DNA of 6,666 nucleotides from DATKCJ01 sp035513275 (lineage in GTDB: Bacteria; Verrucomicrobiota; Verrucomicrobiia; Opitutales; Opitutaceae), in the NCBI GenBank assembly GCA_035513275.1, contig DATKCJ010000342.1, positions 1-6,666 on the forward strand. Reading direction: 5' to 3'. The position numbers were made by a program, and so were the translations under genes. The notes beneath the pieces were generated by a model. It had not been told where the DNA came from and made no database searches. It saw only the letters and a list, made by a program, of their open reading frames with translations. Positions 6,317 through 6,666 of the stretch are shown here, in pieces. The stretch's first letter is position 1; each line of letters starts with the position of its first letter.

Positions 6317-6666
6317 TGTGCGACCTCCGCGGTTGAGATGTGGCCCTTGAGTGCGCGGGTGATCGCTGTCGTGTAACCGGCGAGTTCAACCGAGTTGATG
6401 TCGCGGGGCCGCGGCAGATTGATTTTGAACTCCTCGCGGATCTGTCCGGGATTCGCCGAGAAGATCAGCACACGATCGCCGAGGCACGCGGCCTCCCGGA
6501 CGTTGTGCGTCACGAAGACGATCGTCTTGCGCCGCTCCTGCCAGATGCGCTGAAGGTCGCCATAGAGTTGTTCGCGCGTGAGTGCGTCGAGCGCGGCGAA
6601 CGGCTCGTCCATGAGCAGCACGCGCGGGTTGGGAGCAAGCGCGCGAGCGAGAGCCACGCGCTGCTT
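6313..6666 (-). CDS. ABC transporter ATP-binding protein, NitT/TauT type (5' part outside window)
   Basis: The C-terminal 117 residues of the ATPase that powers the neighbouring permease. The visible part opens with KQRVALARAL, the end of the ABC signature motif, so the frame continues off the edge and the GTG at 6657 is not the start. Next come Walker B (VLLMDEP, residues 16-22, aspartate and catalytic glutamate present), the D-loop (ALDA), and the H-loop histidine in FVTHNVREA. The tail with SANPGQI and LPRPRD is typical of the SsuB/TauB/NrtD group. Walker A and the LSGG core are outside the window. The protein ends about 60 residues after the H-loop, with no extra fused domain. The stop overlaps the permease start by ATGA, so the two are in one operon. 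Confidence 0.93.
   Translation of the reverse strand, partial: KQRVALARALAPNPRVLLMDEPFAALDALTREQLYGDLQRIWQERRKTIVFVTHNVREAACLGDRVLIFSANPGQIREEFKINLPRPRDINSVELAGYTTAITRALKGHISTAEVAQ
6323..6328 (-). promoter_or_regulatory. Ribosome-binding site of the permease gene
   Basis: GGAGGT on the minus strand ends six bases before the ATG at 6316. It lies within the last codons of the ATPase gene and supports the chosen start and translational coupling of the two genes. Confidence 0.8.

Overview
The window is GC-rich bacterial DNA with tightly packed genes, probably from a member of the Verrucomicrobiota. The main taxonomic clue is the minus-strand secreted protein at 4446-5276. It ends in a C-terminal beta-type domain (SSRG...GD.VLI.GFI...VLVRALGP.L...EPGAYTV...GLVDVFDL) that I know mainly from verrucomicrobial proteins. 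The intergenic repeat at about 5382-5551 also looks like one I associate with that phylum. Both assignments come from memory and were not searched.

Positions 1-4350 (+ strand) are the distal end of a respiratory complex I (nuo) operon. It reads nuoM (5' end outside the window), a second complete nuoM paralogue, then nuoN. Both junctions are ATGA overlaps, so translation is probably coupled. With a presumed nuoL upstream, the membrane arm would carry one more antiporter-like subunit than the standard L-M-N set, as in the described 'two-NuoM' complex I homologues. The first NuoM and NuoN keep all four key charged positions of the proton path. The second NuoM has leucine at the central TM7 lysine, the clearest biochemical oddity in the window.

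Positions 4348-4448 are a 101-base convergent intergenic segment bounded by near-perfect inverted 14-base motifs (TAGGAGTTTGTCGG / TAGCAATTTGTCGG). Their outer TAG triplets are the stop codons of the two flanking genes. A third copy, identical to the first, sits at the stop codon of the permease gene (5541-5554). Positions 4446-5276 (- strand) encode the small exported protein. Positions 5277-5551 hold no convincing gene but contain palindromes and a repeat-like sequence.

Positions 5552-6666 (- strand) are the end of an ABC importer operon of the nitrate/sulfonate/taurine (NitT/TauT) type: the 3' part of an ATPase gene overlapping a complete permease gene. The substrate cannot be told, because no binding protein lies in the window. 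The three blocks (respiration, secreted protein, importer) show no obvious functional link.
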